Positions 58,405-64,000 of a stretch of DNA of 64,000 nt are shown here, one piece after another (position 1 is the stretch's first letter; each line of letters starts with the position of its first letter). The position numbers and the translations under genes were made by a program. This DNA comes from Collybia mongolica (Eukaryota > Basidiomycota > Agaricomycetes > Agaricales > Clitocybaceae), in assembly GCA_013420905.1 (NCBI GenBank), contig JAAXNY010000001.1:4526001-4590000 (forward strand), given 5' to 3'. Below the pieces are notes generated by a model. It was not told where the DNA came from. It was given only the letters and a program-made list of their open reading frames with translations, and did not search any database.

Positions 58405-61263
58405 ATGTCGACACATCTCACCAACTTGGGGCAGCGACGACAGCCCGGGGCACGACAGCGGCCCGCCCACCGAGTCTCTCGCAGCGTTGGCGCAGACGGG
58501 GCGGACGGCTATATCCACAGTTTGCCGCTCCTCTTGCAGGACATAGACATCGAATTCCCGCCCGGACTCCCCCCAGCGCTCGAGTCCGCCATCCGGTCAT
58601 ACAGCACCGCCCTATGGACGCGTATGGAGGCCGTGAAGGCAGAGGCAGCCGCAGCACAGCACGCAGCACGCGTCGAGGTCGCGCGCGCGCAGGCGAAGCA
58701 AAAGGCCGCGGAGGAGGCGGCGCAGAGCGTGGGGCGGAGCATGGAGGACCTGCAGCGAGAGGCGGCGGTGATGGGGCGGCAGCTCGAGGAGTTTGGCGCG
58801 GCGATGGCGGGGGCGCTGGCGGAGGTGGGCGCGACGCGGGCGGGGGCGGCGGAGACGGTGCGCATGGCGAACGCGAGTGCGGTATATTGGGAGGAGGTTG
58901 CGCGCGGGGAGGCGGCGGAGGCGGTGATTGGGGCGAGGGCGGAGGCGGCGGCGGCGCGGGAGGAGGTGAGGGGGTTGAAGAAAGAGTTGAGGCGCGTGAG
59001 GCGGGAGTTGGAGGCTGTGAAGGAGGGGGCGGAGAGGGTGGAGGCGGATGGGGCTGGAGAGGGGGAGGGAGAGGGCGTGGAGTCGTTCAAGGAGGTAGAG
59101 GGCAGAGGGTATGACGGTCCGAAGGAAGAGGTCTTGGATGCGAGTGAGGAAGCAGGTCAGGAAGAACCTGAGGGATGTGGCATTGCCAGAAAAGAGGCTG
59201 TGGAAACTCCTCAGACAGTGGAAGAAAAGGAAGTGGAAGCCGGATACGACGCTGCGAATGAAGAGGTTTCGGACATAAACGGGGAGATGGGGAGAGACGA
59301 ACCATGCGATGTCGTGGAACCAGGGGAGCTGGGTGGAGGTCATGTCGGTGCAGAGGAAGAGGCCATGGAACCACCTAAGGTGCAGGAACCAGAGAAAAGG
59401 TCTGAAGTTGGGAAGGAAGAGGTGGTGGAAGCTGTTGACGCAGCAGGGCCAGAGGAATTGAACGAAAATCCCGACATTAAAGAGGACGTTGTAGAGCCGG
59501 GCAGCGGATCAGGTGCTGCCACTTCGAAAGAGGTCATTCCGGAACCGCCCACCGTGCCCCAACCAACTTCGTGTCTATGCCAGAGCATCCTCCCCACGGG
59601 CAATAGCACCACCACCTTCAGCCCCAAGCGGCTCTGGCCAAACGGACAGGTGCGGATCCAAGGCGCAATACAAGCTGTAGTACTCTGACATTGATATCAT
59701 TCTTCATCTGCCTATAGGTGATCACATACCGTTTCCTAGACGGTCATACCACCCAGCACGCCAAGGTCTCCACCGTCGTCCCTGAATGGAGCCGTTACGC
59801 CTACATCACGTTCCGGCGCGTCCATGACGACGCACCGTCGCTCCTTGCCATATCGTTCAGGAAAAAGAACGCCGAGGAGTGCTGGAGCGGTCTCGACGCG
59901 GATGCGCAGACGGGTGGTTCGTTACGCGAGTGCACGATGGCGCTTGGTGCTGTCGGCGCCTCACGATACACGACGCAGAGTGAACGTATACTTATCCTGC
60001 ACCAGTTTGGGCATGTATTGGGACTGGGCCACGAATATGTGTGCCCCACAGGCGGGACTGGAGAGCACACCCGATCAACCCCTGCGGGGCCGAGCTCCTG
60101 GGGCATAGGGCCTTCAACCGACACCCACTTCCACGTCTCCGTGACAAACTACGTAGTCCCCGACTTGACGTCCGTCATGGTGTATGTTACCTTCTCAGCA
60201 TCTATAGTCCCGGAACTGACGGCGGCCCGACAGCATCCCGCTACCCCACGAGCTCGAATTCAAGCAGCCCAAAGACACACTCTCCCCTCTTGACAAAGGT
60301 ACGTCCTCCCAACTAACGCCCAATCCAAACTCACCCTTTTCCCGGATCGGTGCTGCAGCCTTCATGGTACTTGCCTACCCACGTACGCGCGTCCACTCTC
60401 AGGCACGCAAATGGACACTCGACCACGCACTGCACGCCTTCGGTGCCGACGCCCGCGCGCGTAGTACTATCGCCGGGGAACGCAACCTCGCCAGGCGACG
60501 TGTACGTTTTACTGAGTTCCTCTCTTCTGCTCGCCAGGCTCGGCACGCCCTCCCTCCGCCGGTCTCTGCTCCTGTCGCCACTCCCGTTCCCGGTCTCAGC
60601 CCTGCCCCTCATTGTACCAGTGTCAGTGCTCTCCGCCTCCCAGCCGTGCAAGGCGAGAGGGACCCCCCTATCCCCGAACCCTCTCCCACCCTCCGCTCGC
60701 CAATCGATATCATAGGCGCCCTCCGTCTCCCGCCTGTACAAAACGCTCTCCTCACGTTCCTTGCAGACCCGGCATCGCACCCTGCAGCGGAAGGGATCTT
60801 GACTGATCTCAAGCTCCGGGCGGAGCTTCTCTCCTTGTTCACTTGCCTCGTACGGCACCGTGCTATCCACGAGGTCATTCAACGAGCTAAATTCTGCTCC
60901 ACGAACGTGAAATACCACCCATCGTTGGGTATGTCGAGCTTGAAGCCAGAACACGTGGGTCCGCTGTTCGGCGTGGTGCTGATGCTACATGCCGTTATTA
61001 GTAATGGTACCGCACCCGAGAGTTCCGTATCTCGTACTTCCGGTCCTGAGGAAAATCCTGGAGTCGGAGCTGAAACCGTGCCTGGAAAAGGTATTACTCA
61101 GGATGCTGTGGGGGCACTGTGGGTGCGGCTAGCAAGACATGTGGTGTTCCGCGTGGCAATGGAGCGAGTTGTTGAGCAGAGGGTGTCTGGGGTGGAAGCA
61201 GAGGTGACGCCGGACGTGAGTGTGTGCTGGTCGCACGGTTGGTGGAACGTCCTGCGATGCTGA
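58405..61263 (+). CDS. Coiled-coil / zinc-metalloprotease fusion with HQxxHxxGxxH variant, 892 aa
   Basis: Exons 58405-59649, 59718-60181, 60234-60298 and 60359-61263 (2,679 nt). Introns of 68, 52 and 60 nt are GT-AG and phases close. Residues about 50-230 are an Ala/Glu/Arg-rich coiled coil, and 230-385 an acidic repeat-like region (EVxE, GPEE). From about 390 a zincin-type protease domain begins: KRLWPNGQVITYRFLDG, PEWSRYAYITFRRV, CTMALG, then the zinc motif LHQFGHVLGLGHEY at H510-H520. Known zincins have HExxH; here the catalytic Glu is Gln (CAG), while all three zinc His remain. A second signature, SVMVIPLPHELEFKQPKDTL and SPLDKAFMVLAYPR, closes the domain. About 270 further residues match nothing I know. 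No signal peptide is seen, so an intracellular, perhaps non-proteolytic, role is possible. Exon 4 may contain a further intron. Confidence 0.72.
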
Positions 61264-61400
61264 AGGCTATGAGGAAAGCTTTACTTAGGAGGTTGTGACA
61301 ACGCTTGTCTCGAAACTCGAATTTGTTCTGCCGTTTATCTTTATTTTATTCACTTTGAATTTCGACTTTTGTGCTCATAGATACTTCGTATTAGGTTAAA

Positions 61401-61860
61401 CACGCATGCGCCAGATCGGGCCCTGGCCGAATACTGGCTCACACCTCGATAAGATACCTACGGAGAAGTTGATGTTCTGCGACAAGGTCTGAGATATGGT
61501 CCAGCATAGCACATTTAACCTTTATCGCCAGCACACTTATTCAGACCATCAACGACAACAAGCAGTGTTTTGTCGTAGCAAGTAGGTGATACGCGGGCTA
61601 AGGTCGCAAATGGCTCGACAGTCAGCTTCTGGCTGGTCAGCGGCGGTTTTTTGGAGGATTGAGGAGTCGTCGGTAACGATTTTGTGCAATATATCGTGGA
61701 GCTCGGAAATTGGCGGAGAGTGTTGGTAGGCGATCGTACTGATGAAGAGTTTGACGTTTCCTCGCCGGAGGTGGCCCCGAGAGAAAAAGAATGCGGCAGT
61801 CAGAAGCTCGCGCGCCTCGACAGTCTCCGAAGTAGTCTGAGCAATAGCCGTGTGCGATGA
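61401..61860 (-). pseudogene. Relic of a NACHT-domain (STAND NTPase) protein
   Basis: The minus-strand reading from about 61860 contains TAIAQTTSETVEARELLTAA, FFFSRGHLRRGNVKLFISTI and AYQHSPPISELHDILHKIVT. After a frameshift it reads LLVVVDGLNKCAGDKG, and after another shift MLDHISDLVAEHQL. This is the order of fungal NACHT NTPases (AIAQ after the P-loop, FFFSR, then Walker B VVIDGLDEC). The P-loop GxGKS is missing at the expected upstream place, and Walker B has Asp-Glu changed to Asn-Lys. TAA and TGA stops interrupt it. Fungal NACHT proteins act in nonself recognition and cell death. This copy cannot bind or hydrolyse ATP. It is antisense to, and directly downstream of, the metalloprotease gene. 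Confidence 0.72.
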
Positions 61861-62318
61861 AAAATGAAACTACATTGATAGGTGCGTGTTTGCTTGGATG
61901 TCACCGCCCGCCACGTGCCTGTATAACAAATGTCATTGTCGAGAGTATAAGTGAAATATTCCCACGGTTTAGCGTTCGTTTGCAATTGATCACTCAAAAT
62001 AAACGCTATTGCCATCGAAGATTTCCACCTTTGACCGGGTTTGCATATCTGCTCGATTGATACGAGAAACTACAATCGTCAATGTTACATGTACGCACGC
62101 CACGAAGCTCTGGCGATCTCTACGGACTCCTCCGAGATGCCTTTCTGTGGGGAGTGCCGGTTGTAGGGCATTATATATAGGATGCATGTTTCAAGTCTTT
62201 TTTTTCATTCATTGAAGCGAAAGCGGTACATATCTTGGTGCTAGCAAGCTTGAACTCGCTAGACATACGCCTTCCTCCCCCCCTGCCCTCTTCACCCTCT
62301 TAGTATTGTTGCTGTCGT
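61861..62318. other. Intergenic region
   Basis: No gene supported. The upstream (minus-strand) part of the NACHT relic is not recognisable here. Confidence 0.45.
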
Positions 62319-63292
62319 CTATGTACGCAGCCACGCGGTCTTGGCGATTTTCTTTAGTCTTTTCTGTTCTTTGAAACGTTCCTGTGGGCGAGGGTCAGTG
62401 GAGACGAAGGAGAGAGCAAATGGAAGGAAGGAAACAAGGGAGAAATCACAAGTGCAACAGTAGGGGGATATGCGTATGTACTCTCACATAACCCAAAACA
62501 AAAGGACCAAATACCCACCAGATCCTTCTTGGTCGGTCTCTTCCGCTTCTTCCCCTCTCCCCCGCCCTCCTCGCCCATCAAGGCGCCCCCGCGCCTAGCG
62601 AGCTCCTCCTCCCATGCCTTCACGTCGAAATAAAACTCAGACATACGTGCCGCGCGAGCGTGCTCGGAAAGATGGGTGGGGTCGCGCCCATCAGGCCGCG
62701 TGAACTGGCCCGTGCGGGCGTTGAACTTGGCGGTAAAGGACATGGGGCCGGGGTCTGGAGTGGCGGAGAAACCGGGGATAGAGGCAAGAAGGGTGGGGTC
62801 GAGATGGGCGAGAGCGGGGTCGATGCCGGCTTGGAGGGCTGCGGCGTGCAGGGCGGCGTAGGGGCCTGTTGACGAGTTGGCGTCGGTGGCGGCTGGATCG
62901 GGTTCGGGATCGATGCCAGATGGGATGGCGGTAGAGGTGGAAGCAGTGGGGACGGTGGTGCTAGTGGTGGGTGCAAGGGGGTTGTCCCAAGTGGTTTGCT
63001 GTGTTTCGGAATTGTAAAAGTAGTAGGTGTTGAACTGTGGTGAGAAGATGGCCTGCCACGCCGTCGCTGGGGGTGTTGCTGCTGTGGTTGGTGTTTCGTC
63101 TGCTGTGAGCGCCGGCTCGTCATTGGCCTCCGTCTCAGGCTCGGTTGGGGTGGTCGACGTCGATGTCGATGTCGACGGCGTCGGCTCCGAGTCCTGTGCT
63201 TTATCGGTCGGCTCAGTTGACTTTTCCTTTTCTTCCGTGGGAGCCGCCTTGGGAGACGCAGGAGTCTCTGTTGAGGACGATGTGGAGGCCAT
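62319..63292 (-). CDS. WW-domain protein, 278 aa
   Basis: Exons 63292-62519 and 62381-62319 are joined by a 137-nt GT-AG intron. The start MASTSSSTETP was preferred over an upstream in-frame ATG at 63334 (14 residues longer). After an acidic Thr/Pro-rich N-terminus lies one WW domain, about residues 80-108 (AWQAIFSPQFNTYYFYN, TTWDNPL), with both Trp and the closing Pro. Then come FTAKFNARTGQFTRPDGRDP, MSEFYFDVKAWEEELARRGG and a basic KKRKRPTKKDL tail. The second exon adds ERFKEQKRLKKIAKTAWLRT. WW domains bind Pro-rich ligands. The basic KR-rich tail suggests a nuclear role, perhaps with spliceosome or RNA polymerase II partners, which is inference. Confidence 0.83.
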
Positions 63293-63760
63293 GTCGGCGA
63301 GTGAATGAGTGGGCTGGGCTGAAGCCTTCAACACTGGGGGTGAACAGCAAACAAAATACCGGCGGAGTTTTAATTCCTGTCTGTGTTAACGTACCACCGA
63401 AACGGCACTCATCCCCAGGACATGGACCACGATACGCAATCGAATGTCCAACAAGATTTACATACATAATCCCATAATTTCACCCAACGACGATGGTAAT
63501 CAATACCAGAGGGTGTTGGCACTCCGAATGCTACTCCAACCCTGGTGGACTGTTAGCAGAGGGAACGTATTTCTGGGCGCTCATTTCGACACTGGCGGAT
63601 TCAGGGCTGCCACAACTGCACCTCAGTTAAACTCAGGACTCACCATAAGTAACGCTATCTCGAGTCCGGTCCATAGTGGAAATCGGGGCGGCCGAGTTAT
63701 GGCAGGATACTACACTCAAGCCAACGTCCTTTCTAGGTTTTAAGAAATAATTTGAACGTT
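63293..63760. other. Intergenic region
   Basis: Promoter side of the WW-domain gene. No gene seen. Confidence 0.4.
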
Positions 63761-64000
63761 ATGTGTCTTGTTAGACCCCTCGATATAAGAAGTCTACAGA
63801 GATCCTTTGGCTTCCCTCCTCCAATCAGGCACCTCCAGTTCTTCGAGGTCAACCGGTCACATCCTGTATCCCGGCCCCCTCGATTCTCACTCAGCACATA
63901 CGTGCCAACACCACGTCTCCAGGTCATCTCGTTCAAGGGAACCGATCCCCGTTGCCTTGCATACCGATTGCGCGCGCACACCCCAGCGGATCTCCCGGGA
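63761..64000 (+). CDS. Possible 5' part of a gene cut by the window edge
   Basis: An ATG at 63761 opens 80 codons with no stop up to the end of the window. The translation is protein-like (LQFFEVNRSHPVSRPPRFSL, VISFKGTDPRCLAYRLRAHT). No family recognised. The opposite strand also has an open frame, so it may be chance. Confidence 0.3.
   Translation, partial: MCLVRPLDIRSLQRSFGFPPPIRHLQFFEVNRSHPVSRPPRFSLSTYVPTPRLQVISFKGTDPRCLAYRLRAHTPADLPG

Noticed and set aside
58509..59343. Minus-strand open frames of 193 and 243 codons
   Set aside because: They mirror the GC-rich, Ala/Glu-rich coiled-coil exon on the plus strand and have low-complexity Ser/Ala/Leu/Arg content.
60182..60233. An apparent frameshift in the metalloprotease around SIYSPGTDGG
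   Set aside because: A 52-nt GT-AG intron with donor GTATGT and a CTGAC branch site removes it and restores the conserved IPLPHELEF frame.
1..64000. CRISPR arrays, bacterial operons, rRNA genes or virus-derived genes
   Set aside because: None seen; intron-rich genes and protein families are those of a fungal nuclear genome.

Overview
The window looks like nuclear DNA of a basidiomycete fungus, most likely an Agaricomycete. Genes are dense with short introns of about 44-97 nt, mostly GT-AG with CTRAY-like branch sites. Proteins are fungal in type: CAF-1 p60/Cac2, a Zn2Cys6 factor, secreted GMC oxidases, MCH-like transporters, F-box and NACHT proteins. No species can be named from the sequence alone. 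Exon boundaries were worked out by hand, and in every multi-exon gene reported the coding phase closes exactly.

Layout. 0-2.7 kb holds a decayed nucleoporin Nup54/Nup57 copy. 2.7-16 kb is an AT-rich, gene-poor island with a 34-bp-arm hairpin, about four ~240-bp tandem repeats, a complete but dead 6.36-kb LINE on the minus strand with a perfect 15-bp target-site duplication, and one unrecognised four-exon multi-pass membrane protein. 17-28 kb is gene-dense: CAC2, an unrecognised 185-aa protein, an 883-aa Zn2Cys6 factor, mitochondrial ribosomal protein uL14m, and hexokinase divergent from uL14m. 28.4-37.5 kb is a tandem array of three secreted GMC/aryl-alcohol-oxidase-like genes. 37.8-40.6 kb is a divergent housekeeping pair, eIF2-beta and ATP synthase gamma. 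41.5-46.1 kb is a tandem pair of monocarboxylate-type MFS transporters with identical exon structure. 47-64 kb is accessory: an unknown protein with a broken C-terminal part, a small mitochondrial-type tail-anchored protein, an F-box protein, a 3.9-kb gene-poor gap, a GPI-type secreted protein, a coiled-coil/zinc-metalloprotease fusion with a variant catalytic motif, an antisense NACHT relic, a WW-domain protein, and an open frame running off the right edge.

How it fits together. The GMC oxidases would make extracellular H2O2 and aldehydes, as in lignocellulose-degrading fungi. The transporters, hexokinase and ATP3 are general carbon and energy functions; no single operon-like pathway is evident. 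The most distinctive signals are the CpG-transition decay of the LINE (eight in-frame TGA stops plus three catalytic Asp to Asn changes, all fitting C to T at CpG), four GC-AG introns in three genes, a His to Pro change at the second catalytic His site of one GMC paralogue, and the HQxxH metalloprotease fused to a long coiled coil.
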